This document shows, one piece after another, positions 24,381 to 33,568 of a stretch of DNA of 64,000 nucleotides (positions are counted from its first letter, which is position 1; every line of letters starts with the position of its first letter). This DNA is from Candidatus Proelusimicrobium volucris (lineage in GTDB: Bacteria > Elusimicrobiota > Elusimicrobia > Elusimicrobiales > Elusimicrobiaceae), in the NCBI GenBank assembly GCA_944324665.1, contig CALUXD010000003.1:62001-126000 (forward strand), in the 5' to 3' direction. The notes beneath the pieces are model-generated. The model saw only the letters and a list, made by a program, of their open reading frames with translations. It ran no database searches and was not told the DNA's origin. The position numbers were made by a program, and so were the translations under genes.

Positions 24381-24410
24381 TAAAGCCCTCTTACGGAGGG
24401 CTTTATTCTT
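24381..24410 (+). terminator. Intrinsic terminator of the 23091 gene
   Basis: TAAAGCCCTC pairs with GAGGGCTTTA around a 5-nt loop, followed by a T-rich stretch. Confidence 0.8.
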
Positions 24411-24534
24411 TGGTGTGTGAAAAAAGATTATTTTACCTATGACGATATTTGAATAATAATATATGTAAATTAGGTGCGGCAAATATAGTAGAATAAACTT
24501 ATATTTTAAGGGCAGGCGCCCGACAGGAGAAACT

Positions 24535-24951
24535 ATGATAAAGGAAGGATCTAAGGTAGCCATTCATTACACTCTGACAGTAGACGGCAAAGTAACGGAC
24601 AGCTCTCAAGGGCGGGAGCCGTTGGAGTATATTCAAGGGGCTGGACATATAATAGTAGGCTTGGAGAAGGCGCTTGCGGGCTTGAAAGCGGGCGACAAAA
24701 AATCTGTTGATATAGCTGCTAAAGAAGCGTATGGGGAAGTTAATCCCGACGCCAAAAGGAAAGTTCCGCGTGACGCAATACAAGGCATTGACAATCTTAA
24801 AGTCGGCGATGTGGTGGGCGCAAGCAACGGCGAACACAGTTTTAGGGCGGTGGTGCGCTCGGTGACGGATAAGGAAGTGGAACTGGATTTCAATCATCCT
24901 TTGGCGGGCAAAGATTTGCATTTTGATGTGGAAATAGTTTCCGTAAAATAG
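24535..24951 (+). CDS. FKBP-type peptidyl-prolyl isomerase, SlyD-like
   Basis: The 138-residue protein starts after a good CAGGAGA ribosome-binding site. It has the SlyD/FKBP layout: VAIHYTLTVDGKVTDSS, the FKBP core LEYIQGAGHIIVGLEKALAGLKAGDKK, then an inserted chaperone-like flap (GEVNPDAKRKVPRDAI to VTDKEVELDFNHPLAGK) and the closing strand LHFDVEIVSV. Such proteins catalyse prolyl cis-trans isomerisation and assist folding, usually in the cytosol. The His-rich nickel-binding tail of E. coli SlyD is missing, so a role in hydrogenase metal delivery is unlikely. No signal peptide is present. Confidence 0.9.
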   Translation: MIKEGSKVAIHYTLTVDGKVTDSSQGREPLEYIQGAGHIIVGLEKALAGLKAGDKKSVDIAAKEAYGEVNPDAKRKVPRDAIQGIDNLKVGDVVGASNGEHSFRAVVRSVTDKEVELDFNHPLAGKDLHFDVEIVSVK

Positions 24952-25050
24952 AACGCCGAGGCGAGGCGCGAATTTTCTTTCGAAGAATATTTCACGTCGG
25001 GGAAACAGCCCCGGGTATCTGTATTTTGGGATATAATTTAATAAATAAAG

Positions 25051-25079
25051 TGGAAATAATATTTCAAAATTGATAGAAT
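25051..25079 (+). promoter_or_regulatory. Probable tRNA-Thr promoter
   Basis: TGGAAA, 17 nt and TAGAAT end 10 nt before the first base of the tRNA. A perfect TATAAT at 25032-25037 lacks a matching -35. The rest of the gap 24952-25050 holds two small hairpins (TTCTT/AAGAA and CGGGG/CCCCG) without T-runs. Confidence 0.5.
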
Positions 25080-25089
25080 CTAATATATC

Positions 25090-25162
25090 GCCGAGATAGC
25101 TCAGCTGGTAGAGCAACCGCTTCGTAAGCGGTAGGTCGTGGGTTCGATCCCCATTCTCGGCT
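25090..25162 (+). tRNA. tRNA-Thr (anticodon CGU)
   Basis: The cloverleaf is complete. Acceptor stem GCCGAGA pairs with TCTCGGC; D-arm GCTC/GAGC; anticodon arm ACCGC/GCGGT with loop TTCGTAA giving anticodon CGT (reads ACG, threonine); a variable loop; T-arm GTGGG/CCCAT with loop TTCGATC. The discriminator base is T and CCA is not encoded. The next protein gene begins only 18 nt later, so the tRNA and that mRNA are probably processed from one transcript. Confidence 0.95.
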
Positions 25163-25180
25163 TATTTTTTTGTCTTGATT

Positions 25181-27376
25181 ATGGCCAAGAAAAAACCGCT
25201 TTTAAAAGCAGAAGACAAAGAAGAAAGCGTTTATCCCGAGTTTATAACGCGTTGGCTGGGCTTGGCCGGCATCTTTATAGCGGTGTCTTTATTTCTTTTC
25301 ACGCAGGACAGCGCTCAAATCAAAATAACACTTTTCCATATTGCGGCGATAAGCGCGGCGAGTTTTTGGATTGCCTCGCTGATAAAAGTTCGTGCTAATA
25401 TATTTACCGTGCGCAATTTTACTTTGTTGTTTCCTTTTCTTTTATACTTCGGATATCTGTTTGTTTCCTTTTTCTTTCACCCGTATATGACGGCGCGGAC
25501 TCCCGCCTTATTGATGTTTGCCATGTGCGGGATTTTATTTTTGATAGCGGCTTTTAATTTTAATTTTAAGCGGGCGGAGGAGTTTTTTGGATATGTTTTA
25601 ATTGCCGCGTGGGCGGTATCCGTTTACGGAGTGGTGCAGATATTAGATAAATATATTCTGCCTGGCATAGATCTGCTAAAGTGGACGGAATTCTTTGGTG
25701 AGAGAATCTTTTCCACCATAGCGAACCCCAACTTCTTGGCGGATTTTTGTTTATTTTGTTTTTTTATAGCGCTTGGCCGTTTCCTTTATAGCCGGAAGAT
25801 GAGCCTTGCCGTTCTTATGGCTTTGCTTGTGGTTAATATAATATTTACCTTAAGCAAAGGCGCGTGGCTTGCTTTGGCATCGGGCGTATTTTTATTCGGG
25901 GCGATTTATTTGAATTTCTTTTCCGAGAAATACAAAAGCCATAGGCTGAGGTATAATCTTCTTCTTTCGGCGGTGTTGTTGGCGGCGGTATTGGCTGTGG
26001 GGGTATTCACCGCCAAGAGAGTGCAATCGGTAAATTTCAGGCTTTCCACTTGGCGTTCGGCTTTGGAGATGACGGAAGAAAACCCAGTATTCGGTATGGG
26101 AAAGGGTTCCTTTCAGTTTATTTACACCGCCTATAAGCGGCCAGAGATATTTTATATGGAGGGGATCCATAACGGCGAAACGCAGCATGCCGAAAATTAT
26201 CCTTTGGAACAAAGTACGGAGCTTGGCCTTTTGGGGTTAGGGCTTTTCCTTTTGGTGCTTTTTTGGCAGCTGGAAGGATCTTGGCGGAAACTTAAGGAGC
26301 TGGCCAACTCCCCCAAAAACCGCAGGGAAGGCTTGATATTGCTTTCGTGCTTGGGTGCGGCAGGGGTGATATACATACACAATATGGTGGACGTAAGTAT
26401 CTACTTTGTGTCTACGGCGTATTTTCTGGCTTTGTTTTGCGGGATATTGTTCGCTTTAAACTTCGGTCCTTTGGAAATAAAGCGCCCTTTGCCCGAGGAA
26501 GCACCTGCGGGCGCCGGCAAACTTTTTAAATGGTGTTATCTCCTTTTTGCCGTATGTGCTGCGATTATTTTGTGTTTATTGTTTAGGGATTTTTATGAGA
26601 TGAGTTCCCCGGCTTTGCAAGGCAAGATAAGATATTTTATTATTTACTGGCTGTTTTTTATTTCGGGTTCGTTATATACGGCGTGGTTGTTTTTGAGTAC
26701 GGCCTTTGAAAGCAAGCGCATAAGCGTATTGGCTATATATGCCGCGGCTTTGGGGCTGATATATATAAGTTTCTTTCCTTTGAGGGCGGATTTTTATACT
26801 GCGGCCGGCGCGGGCTTGGCCGCACGCAAGAATGCATCTGCGCCGTTATATTACAACAAGGCGATAAAGTTAAATCCATTTGCGGTGGGTTTAAATCAAT
26901 TCAGCGGGATAGTGTTCCAGAATTTGGGAAGCAGGGAGAAGAAAAATCTCCCCTACGCGGGTGATCCGGAAAACGGTTTATATAACGATTACGAAAGGGC
27001 TTTGCGGGCGTATAAGAGGTCTTTATCCTTAATTCCCAACGATACGATGATACACTACAATTTGGGGGCTTTGTACCACGATATGGCCAAGTACGAGGTG
27101 CAAAAAGGGAACAAGGATAAGGCGGAGCAGTATTATAAACTTTCGGAAGAGTCTTTAAAGAAGTCTTTATTGCTTGATCCCACTTACGATAATGCCTATT
27201 ATCAGCTTGCCAACATCGCTTTGGAACATAAAGATTACAGACGCGCGGCAAATTGGGTAAGCCTCTATATCGAGGGCCCCGAGGAAGTCTCCAATCCTCT
27301 GTATATCGCCAAACACAGAAACGACGCCGTAGCGCAAAATCATCTTAGGGGGATAAAAGCGGCGGGGGGAATATGA
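25181..27376 (+). CDS. O-antigen ligase/polymerase-like membrane protein with C-terminal TPRs (first of two)
   Basis: The 731-residue protein begins at the ATG 18 nt after tRNA-Thr; no clear ribosome-binding site is visible. About a dozen hydrophobic segments carry Wzy_C (PF04932) features: FSTIANPNFLADF, IIFTLSKGAWLALASG, FRLSTWRSALEMTEENPVFG with a GKGSF loop, and a large periplasmic loop with HAENYPLE. A C-terminal region (about residues 600-720) has TPR-type repeats (YNLGALYHDMAKYE, YYQLANIALEHKDY). Such enzymes transfer or polymerise lipid-linked glycans on the periplasmic side. Because a pilus operon follows, a pilin O-oligosaccharyltransferase (PglL/TfpO-like) is one option; a lipopolysaccharide or capsule ligase is another. 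Confidence 0.82.
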   Translation: MAKKKPLLKAEDKEESVYPEFITRWLGLAGIFIAVSLFLFTQDSAQIKITLFHIAAISAASFWIASLIKVRANIFTVRNFTLLFPFLLYFGYLFVSFFFHPYMTARTPALLMFAMCGILFLIAAFNFNFKRAEEFFGYVLIAAWAVSVYGVVQILDKYILPGIDLLKWTEFFGERIFSTIANPNFLADFCLFCFFIALGRFLYSRKMSLAVLMALLVVNIIFTLSKGAWLALASGVFLFGAIYLNFFSEKYKSHRLRYNLLLSAVLLAAVLAVGVFTAKRVQSVNFRLSTWRSALEMTEENPVFGMGKGSFQFIYTAYKRPEIFYMEGIHNGETQHAENYPLEQSTELGLLGLGLFLLVLFWQLEGSWRKLKELANSPKNRREGLILLSCLGAAGVIYIHNMVDVSIYFVSTAYFLALFCGILFALNFGPLEIKRPLPEEAPAGAGKLFKWCYLLFAVCAAIILCLLFRDFYEMSSPALQGKIRYFIIYWLFFISGSLYTAWLFLSTAFESKRISVLAIYAAALGLIYISFFPLRADFYTAAGAGLAARKNASAPLYYNKAIKLNPFAVGLNQFSGIVFQNLGSREKKNLPYAGDPENGLYNDYERALRAYKRSLSLIPNDTMIHYNLGALYHDMAKYEVQKGNKDKAEQYYKLSEESLKKSLLLDPTYDNAYYQLANIALEHKDYRRAANWVSLYIEGPEEVSNPLYIAKHRNDAVAQNHLRGIKAAGGI

Positions 27377-29928
27377 AAGATAAAATATTAAACATTTCAG
27401 CTACCGCGCGGAAGCTTCTTTTGGCGGGCTCGGTTTTTATGGCGCCGCTCGTCTTTTTTACCGATTTGACCAAAAATCCGTATATCGCGCAGGATCTGCT
27501 CTTGTCTTTGCTGATGAGCGGATTTTTGATTTGCTGGTCTGCCGAGGTATTTATACAGCGGGAATTAAAGCTTGCCTACGGCGTTGCGGATTTGTTTATG
27601 CTTTTATTTGCCGCGATTAGTTTGGCTTCCCTGTTTTACAATTTGGCTTCGGGCGGCAAGTTCTTGGCTTTGATAGGGGATTTTTCGCAGAAGGGCGACG
27701 TGTTCGTGTTTTCTTTTGTCGGCGGGTGGTTTTTGGCCAAATACATCGGCTCTTGGAAGTGGGAAAAATTCCGCGGCGAATTTTATTTCAATTTGCTTTT
27801 ATGGTGTTTTGCGTGGTTTTTGTTCAATTTGTTTTCGGGAATATTTTTCTGGATATATGCGGCCTTTATGTGGTTTTGGGCGGGCTATGTGTGTTTAAAG
27901 CGTTTGGACAAAGTCACTCCTTTTGCCCTGCTTGACGTTTTTACGGCGGTCTGCGCGATATGCGGCCTTTACGGTATACTTCAAAACGCTGGTTTAGAGA
28001 TGATCTGGCAGATAAACATCAATTACGAATTTGGCTCGCGCGCGGTATCCACGTTTGGCAACCCGAACTTTCTTTCCTCGTATCTTGTAATATTTCTGCC
28101 GATGGTATTTTTAAGATTTATGAAGGCAAAGAGCGGCGGGGAGAAGTTTACCTTTTTCGCGATACTTGTGATAATTTGCGCGTATCTGGCTATAAGTATG
28201 ACCCGCTCTTCCTGGCTTGGCGTAGCGGGTGCGGGCGCATTGCTTTTATTGTTTAAGGATTTCAGGGCTTTGCTGTTAAAAAACAAAATGCGCGCCGCGG
28301 CGATAATAGCGGTTTGTTTCGCGGTATTCTTTTTATGGCCTTCGGGGCAGGGTGGCGATAAGTATTCGCCCGCGGCGTCGCAAAGAATGGCCGAACTTAA
28401 CGATTTAAACGAGGCTTCCGCCTTTGGGCTTGGAGCCACCGCGGATAAACTTAATGCGGCTTATCATCAAAGGCTGATGATGTGGGCTTGTGGGCTTGAA
28501 ATGTTTAAAGAGGCTCCTTTGCTCGGCAAGGGCTTGACGTCTTTTCAGACGAATTACGGGTTATGTCAAGGCGGGCTTATGTTCAAAAATCCGGCGCTCG
28601 GGCAATTAAAAACGCAGGCCAACGAGGCGCACAATCAATTTGTGCAGGTTTTGGCAGAAAGCGGGCTTTTGGGATTTATCTCGTTTATCTGTTTATTGGC
28701 GGCGGGTTTTTGGGGCCTTTGGAAGGCTGTGCGCGCGGAGAAAAACGAAGATTTGCGCCTTGCGTATCTATGCCTCGGCGCGGGTCTTGCGGCTTTTATT
28801 TTGGACAATACTTTAAACATAACTTTCAGGGCGGTGATAACGGCGTTTGCTTTTTGGTTCGTATTTGGAATGCTTAACAATCTTCGTCGCGCGGAAAAGA
28901 CAAAAAAAATAGGGGGCGTATGCGCCTGGAGCATATTGTTTGCTGGCATAATGATTGCGGTATTGTTCGGGGCTTGGCAGGTCGGATATTTTAAGGCGGA
29001 GATAACGGCGCTAAAGGGCTATAAGGCATTTGGCAAAGGGGATTACGCCCAGGCCGAAGTCTTTTTGAAAGAGGCGGACGCCAATGCCGCCATAAGGGCG
29101 GACGCGGCGTTCAGCGTGGTAAACGCCTTGATAGAAGAACGGAAATATCAGGAAGCACTGGAATACGCCTTGCGCGGGATAAAGAAGTATCCCGGTTATT
29201 ATGAGTTTTATCTTAGGGCGGCGGGCGTCAAGAGCGGCTTGGGCGACAATATCGGCGCGGCTCAATATTTAAAAGAGGCTTTGGAACTCTATCCCAACAA
29301 TTTGGCTGCGGCGCAGGCTTGGTCCAAATTTGTGGCGGCGCTGCCCAAATTGCGTACGGCGGATAATGCCGAAATGGCGGAAAGCCTTTCAAAGATGTTC
29401 CCGTATGATACGGATATAAAGCTGGCTTATTTGCTGGCTTCTTTTGAAAGCGGGGAATATGATAAGGCTTGCATTAAAGGGACGGAATTTTTGGCGGAAG
29501 ATATTTTTAATCCGGACTATTATGATATTGTAAAGAAATGCGGCGCGGAAGGATTCCCGAACGAAGATTTGGTAAAGAAAGCCGATTTGTTCAAAAAGGT
29601 AAGGGGCAGAATAAAAGCGGAGAAATATAATTCCGCTTTGGAAAAGGAAGCGGAGAAATTTTACGCCGAATATCCGCAGGACGCTAACGCGGGATTGTTG
29701 TTGGCGGAAGTAAAATACAACGGCGGCAAGTATAAGGAAGCGGCAGATATTTTAATGCCCCATTATCTGGCGCATAAACATCAAAAACCGATTTCGTTTG
29801 CGTTGTCTTCGGCCTATTTGAAGGCGGGCGAGAAAGAGAAGGCCAAAGAAGTTTTGGAAGGCATTTTAGCCTATGACGCGCATGATGAACAAGCCTTGCT
29901 CAGGCTTAAAAGAATGAGCGACAAGTAA
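27373..29928 (+). CDS. O-antigen ligase/polymerase-like membrane protein with C-terminal TPRs (second of two)
   Basis: This 851-residue paralogue overlaps the preceding gene by ATGA, so the two are co-translated. It repeats the architecture: multiple membrane segments, the motifs VSTFGNPNFLSSY, ISMTRSSWLGVAGAGAL, RLMMWACGLEMFKEAPLLGKG and a periplasmic loop ending NEAHNQFVQVLAE with the conserved His. A TPR-rich C-terminus (about residues 555-850) follows, with units such as YAQAEVFLKEADANAAI and KYKEAADILMPHY. The H-N-x-F-V-Q-V-x-A-E-x-G motif is typical of Wzy_C ligases. Two such genes in tandem suggest different acceptors or a polymerase plus ligase pair. Confidence 0.82.
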   Translation: MKDKILNISATARKLLLAGSVFMAPLVFFTDLTKNPYIAQDLLLSLLMSGFLICWSAEVFIQRELKLAYGVADLFMLLFAAISLASLFYNLASGGKFLALIGDFSQKGDVFVFSFVGGWFLAKYIGSWKWEKFRGEFYFNLLLWCFAWFLFNLFSGIFFWIYAAFMWFWAGYVCLKRLDKVTPFALLDVFTAVCAICGLYGILQNAGLEMIWQININYEFGSRAVSTFGNPNFLSSYLVIFLPMVFLRFMKAKSGGEKFTFFAILVIICAYLAISMTRSSWLGVAGAGALLLLFKDFRALLLKNKMRAAAIIAVCFAVFFLWPSGQGGDKYSPAASQRMAELNDLNEASAFGLGATADKLNAAYHQRLMMWACGLEMFKEAPLLGKGLTSFQTNYGLCQGGLMFKNPALGQLKTQANEAHNQFVQVLAESGLLGFISFICLLAAGFWGLWKAVRAEKNEDLRLAYLCLGAGLAAFILDNTLNITFRAVITAFAFWFVFGMLNNLRRAEKTKKIGGVCAWSILFAGIMIAVLFGAWQVGYFKAEITALKGYKAFGKGDYAQAEVFLKEADANAAIRADAAFSVVNALIEERKYQEALEYALRGIKKYPGYYEFYLRAAGVKSGLGDNIGAAQYLKEALELYPNNLAAAQAWSKFVAALPKLRTADNAEMAESLSKMFPYDTDIKLAYLLASFESGEYDKACIKGTEFLAEDIFNPDYYDIVKKCGAEGFPNEDLVKKADLFKKVRGRIKAEKYNSALEKEAEKFYAEYPQDANAGLLLAEVKYNGGKYKEAADILMPHYLAHKHQKPISFALSSAYLKAGEKEKAKEVLEGILAYDAHDEQALLRLKRMSDK

Positions 29929-29936
29929 AAAAAGGC

Positions 29937-29964
29937 TTTACAAACACCTCTAAATTGATATAAT
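29937..29964 (+). promoter_or_regulatory. Promoter of the pilus assembly operon
   Basis: TTTACA (29937-29942), a 16-nt spacer and a perfect TATAAT (29959-29964) lie about 41 nt before the ATG of the first operon gene, which has an AAAGGGG ribosome-binding site. Confidence 0.8.
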
Positions 29965-30005
29965 CATAATGTGAAGTTATTTATATACCTTTAAAGGGGT
30001 ACACT

Positions 30006-31949
30006 ATGTCGAATATCAAAAGCAGATTAACAAAATATGCATTGATGGCTTTTTCGTTATGCTTTGTTTTTACAGCCGTTTACGCCGCGCAAATGACAGC
30101 GGAAGATAAGCTCAATAAAGGTAAAATGCTGTATGAGGAAGGCAAATATGATGATGCTATGGATAATTTTATTGACGTATTCGTCCAGGGCAATCCTGAA
30201 CAGATTTCCGAAGCGAACGAATATGTCAATATGATTCACTTTAAACGCGGCGGGGTGGAGGCTCCAAAAAAGGTTCCTTATGACGCCGAATTGGAAAAGA
30301 GCCGCGAAACCGGCCATGAAGGCAAGGTTCTCTACGATTCAAGAGCCGGGAAACAGACCGACGAATACGGCGAGCCCGTAAAGGAAGCCAAAAAACCTGC
30401 CGTCACCTCAGACGGACAAGAAAAGGCTGTTTCCGCGGTGGAGGAGCCCACGATATATAAACCCGAGGGCTATGAAGAAGAAAAACCGGCGGAAAAGATA
30501 GTGGCGCAAAGCAGCATGCCTGCCGGCGACGACGCTGAAGTAAAGGCCATGAGGAAGGATAGCATAAACGCGCAGATAGCGGAAATGACAGACGCCGTAT
30601 TGGCGAAGTTAAATTCGTATAAAGGAATAAATGTTTATATGCGCGGCGGAATGGTAGACGCCATCGATATGGAGTCGGACGTTATATTCGAAGACGACGG
30701 CATAACTTTTAAGAGATCTGCCAAAGAGATCTTGGATCAGGTTTATTCTTTGATGATATTAAGCGGCACCCCGTCGTTTGTATTATTGCCGCCGGGCTCA
30801 TACAGCGACAATGTGTCAATACAGGGCGTAAGGCAAACCGTGGCGTTAAATTCGTATTTGATAAATATGGGTATATCCAGCGCTAAGTTGAACTTTAATA
30901 TGGGTTTAACTACGGAAGAGCCGCCCGCCAAGTTCAGTGATTTGGAAGGTATTTCAATAGTATTCGATTACACCGCTAAACCTAATTTAAAATTAAAATC
31001 GACGGAACGTAATTTGCCGCCGGTACTCAGTTTGGGTTTATATCCGTTTAGGACTATAACTCCCGATGAGGATGAAGGTATGGTGGTAGATTTCTCCGTA
31101 GTACAGACTTCGGACAAAGTTGCAGATTGGACCTTGCAGATAATACAGCACGGCAAAGACGGAAAGTATTATGTAGTAAGACAAGTCGCTGGTAAAGGTC
31201 CTATATACAGGCAGATATTCTGGAACGGAAAGAAGCAGTATTTCGGCCAAATATTGCCGCTTGGAAGCTACACGATAATTTTAAGGGCTACGGATGTTGA
31301 CGGCCGCGAGAAAGTTGTAAGACGTAAAGTGGAATTGTTGGAGAGTGCCGCTCAGAAGGAGAAAGCGGCAAAAGCCGCCAAGCAGCCTGCGTCTACGGAT
31401 CCTAAGCTGGATTATACAAAGAAACGTTTGTGGACCAAACCTGCGGCTATAAGGCAATCTGGTGCTGACAAACTGGAAAGCGCAGCCGCTGCCGCGGTAA
31501 GCGGAGAAGACTTTATGATGGAGCAGCCTGCGGGTATGCCCATGGATGACTACGGCTTGAGCACGTATTCTACGGGTGACTATGCAAACCCGGCTTCGAC
31601 TGATACGAGTATGGGTTATAATACCGGATATAATACCGTAAATATGCCCGGCGCTGCTGGTACTGGGTATGACACGGGCGCTGCGGCTGGCGGTTATGGC
31701 GCGGATTTGGCCGGTTATGGCCTTACCGACGGAGCAAGCACCGGTACTGCTGCGGGCGCTTTTGATACAGGGGCTATGACGAACAACGCTGGCGGATATG
31801 GTGCTGCGGCTGGTGGCTATGGTGCCAATGCTGCGGCGGCGAACAATACCGCGGGATACGACGCTATGACCGGGGGCTATGACGCTAATGCCGCCGCTTT
31901 TGACAGCGCGGCAGCCGTACCTGACGATGCGGCCAATTACGAGTATTGA
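30006..31949 (+). CDS. Exported TPR/OmpA-like protein, first gene of the pilus operon
   Basis: The 647-residue protein has a signal peptide (basic head, hydrophobic core, cleavage near VYAAQ). A short TPR-like unit follows (LNKGKMLYEEGKYDDAMDNF). A charged linker leads to a middle domain (about residues 195-320) with SDVIFEDDGITFKRSAKEILDQV and ALNSYLINMGISSAKL, which resembles a degenerate OmpA C-terminal peptidoglycan-binding fold. Next is an FlgD-like beta domain (FGQILPLGSYTIILRATDVDGREKVV). The last 130 residues are a low-complexity Gly/Ala/Tyr tail with GGYGA-type repeats. In this place it may anchor the pilus machine to the wall, much as FimV/TsaP-type proteins do elsewhere. That role is inferred. 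Confidence 0.75.
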   Translation: MSNIKSRLTKYALMAFSLCFVFTAVYAAQMTAEDKLNKGKMLYEEGKYDDAMDNFIDVFVQGNPEQISEANEYVNMIHFKRGGVEAPKKVPYDAELEKSRETGHEGKVLYDSRAGKQTDEYGEPVKEAKKPAVTSDGQEKAVSAVEEPTIYKPEGYEEEKPAEKIVAQSSMPAGDDAEVKAMRKDSINAQIAEMTDAVLAKLNSYKGINVYMRGGMVDAIDMESDVIFEDDGITFKRSAKEILDQVYSLMILSGTPSFVLLPPGSYSDNVSIQGVRQTVALNSYLINMGISSAKLNFNMGLTTEEPPAKFSDLEGISIVFDYTAKPNLKLKSTERNLPPVLSLGLYPFRTITPDEDEGMVVDFSVVQTSDKVADWTLQIIQHGKDGKYYVVRQVAGKGPIYRQIFWNGKKQYFGQILPLGSYTIILRATDVDGREKVVRRKVELLESAAQKEKAAKAAKQPASTDPKLDYTKKRLWTKPAAIRQSGADKLESAAAAAVSGEDFMMEQPAGMPMDDYGLSTYSTGDYANPASTDTSMGYNTGYNTVNMPGAAGTGYDTGAAAGGYGADLAGYGLTDGASTGTAAGAFDTGAMTNNAGGYGAAAGGYGANAAAANNTAGYDAMTGGYDANAAAFDSAAAVPDDAANYEY

Positions 31950-31966
31950 TTATAAGAGAGGGTAAA

Positions 31967-33568
31967 ATGTCTTTTGCTTCAACGATAGACAGTTCCCTTG
32001 GCATCAAGAGGACTAACTATAAAGAATGTATAGGCATATACATATCTTTGACGGATGTATATGTAGCGCAGGTGCGGGAGAAATCCGGCGGTTTGGAGAT
32101 AGATTCTCTGATAAAGCTGCCGGTAGGGGAAATACCGCCCGGCGTATTAAAACCCGCGGATTTGAACGAGGGGTTTTTCTCGACGCCTAAACATTGGCTT
32201 GATCCGATAAAGAAGATTATAGACAGCAAGCAATGGGCGACGAAAAATGTGGTGGTTACATTGGCCTCCAATTTCAGCATACACCGCCACTTTGTTATGC
32301 AGGATACTCCGCGCCGCTACTGGAAAAATACTATACCTTTACAGGCGCGCAAGTATATACACTATCCTTTTGAGAGGGGAGTATCGGATTATTACGTATA
32401 TCCGTTCTATGCGGGACTGAGCAAAGCCAAACATCTGGGCGTTGTTTTTTCCATGACTTCGGCGCGTATAGTACAAGTGCTTGAAGCCGGAATGAAGAGC
32501 ATCGGCCTTAATTTGGTGGCTGTGGAAACCTCCCCGATATCAATATACAGGCTTTTTAACCAGACCGATAAGGAAAATGTATCGGGCAAGGGCTGTATAT
32601 ACGCCAATTTTACGGCGCATACCGGCCAGTTCTTATACGCGTTGAACAATGCGCCCGTTTTAATGCGGGAAGTGGAAGTCCAAAAAGCGATAGGCAACAG
32701 GAACCGCTTGGAAGTAAACAACTGTATGGATTTTATATCCAAACAGATTGAGAAAAATCCGTTTGAAGATGTTGTGGTAATTTCCGATGAAGCGGATTTT
32801 TGGGCTCCGATATTGGAAAGCGAAGTAAAAAGGCATGTAAGGACTTGGAAGATTTCCGATATTTTTGGTTTTAAGGTTGAAGGGTTCGCGGAGATGGCGG
32901 CTATAGGCGCGTGCTTAAAGTTCGTCAATAAGAATGTTCCCGATATAGACTTGTACCGCAAGAACAGATCTTCCGACGAAGAAATCCGCAGCACGATAAC
33001 AGTATGGAAACTTGCTTTGATGTTGGTTGCCTTATTGATAATATGGTGCGGTTTTGTTCAGGTAAGGGCTGTATTTCAGTTGAAGGCATTGTCGGCTCAA
33101 ACATTCACCAGTACAAAAGATATACCCGACTTTGAGGGCTTATATGCATCTCAGATAAAGGACAGAGTGAGCGCTATGAGCAGGAAGGCAAAATCCTTAT
33201 CTACGTATTTGGAACCGGTAAATTATACGGAGAAGCTATCCGTTCTGCCGGATATATTGCCGCCGGAGATGTGGCTTACGGAGCTTGACATAAGATATCC
33301 ATACAATACCGGGGCATCGAGGCTCAAAGAAAAGAGCTATATCCGTATGGAAGGTGTAGCCAGCGTCGTTTCTGGCAGGGAGAAGGAACTGGCGTTGGGC
33401 AACAGGTTCAGAACGGTGGTGGATTCCACTCCGGAGATGGCTGATCTGTGTAAAGGCAGAGCGACGATATCTTACGATTTTTCTACGGCTCCGTTGAAGC
33501 AGCAGCAGAAAGATTTTGTGCTTGGCACTAAATTCTCCTTGAAATGCGAGAAGGAGGACAAGAAATGA
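31967..33568 (+). CDS. PilM-PilN fusion protein
   Basis: PilM is a cytoplasmic actin-like protein that binds the PilN tail; here both are one 533-residue chain. The ATG at 31967 has GAGAGGG 4 nt upstream; an in-frame start 21 nt earlier is not supported. The PilM part (about 1-345) opens with CIGIYISLTDVYVAQV and includes VVVTLASNFSIHRHFV and VAVETSPISIYRLF. A single membrane segment (about 346-366, LALMLVALLIIWCGFVQV) is followed by a periplasmic PilN-like domain with SVLPDILPPEMWLTELDI. PilM and PilN are normally separate genes. It overlaps pilO by ATGA. Confidence 0.85.
   Translation: MSFASTIDSSLGIKRTNYKECIGIYISLTDVYVAQVREKSGGLEIDSLIKLPVGEIPPGVLKPADLNEGFFSTPKHWLDPIKKIIDSKQWATKNVVVTLASNFSIHRHFVMQDTPRRYWKNTIPLQARKYIHYPFERGVSDYYVYPFYAGLSKAKHLGVVFSMTSARIVQVLEAGMKSIGLNLVAVETSPISIYRLFNQTDKENVSGKGCIYANFTAHTGQFLYALNNAPVLMREVEVQKAIGNRNRLEVNNCMDFISKQIEKNPFEDVVVISDEADFWAPILESEVKRHVRTWKISDIFGFKVEGFAEMAAIGACLKFVNKNVPDIDLYRKNRSSDEEIRSTITVWKLALMLVALLIIWCGFVQVRAVFQLKALSAQTFTSTKDIPDFEGLYASQIKDRVSAMSRKAKSLSTYLEPVNYTEKLSVLPDILPPEMWLTELDIRYPYNTGASRLKEKSYIRMEGVASVVSGREKELALGNRFRTVVDSTPEMADLCKGRATISYDFSTAPLKQQQKDFVLGTKFSLKCEKEDKK

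Noticed and set aside
31560-31949. Gly/Ala/Tyr-rich coding repeats as a separate repeat element
   Set aside because: They are in-frame low-complexity codons of the 30006 gene, not an independent DNA repeat.
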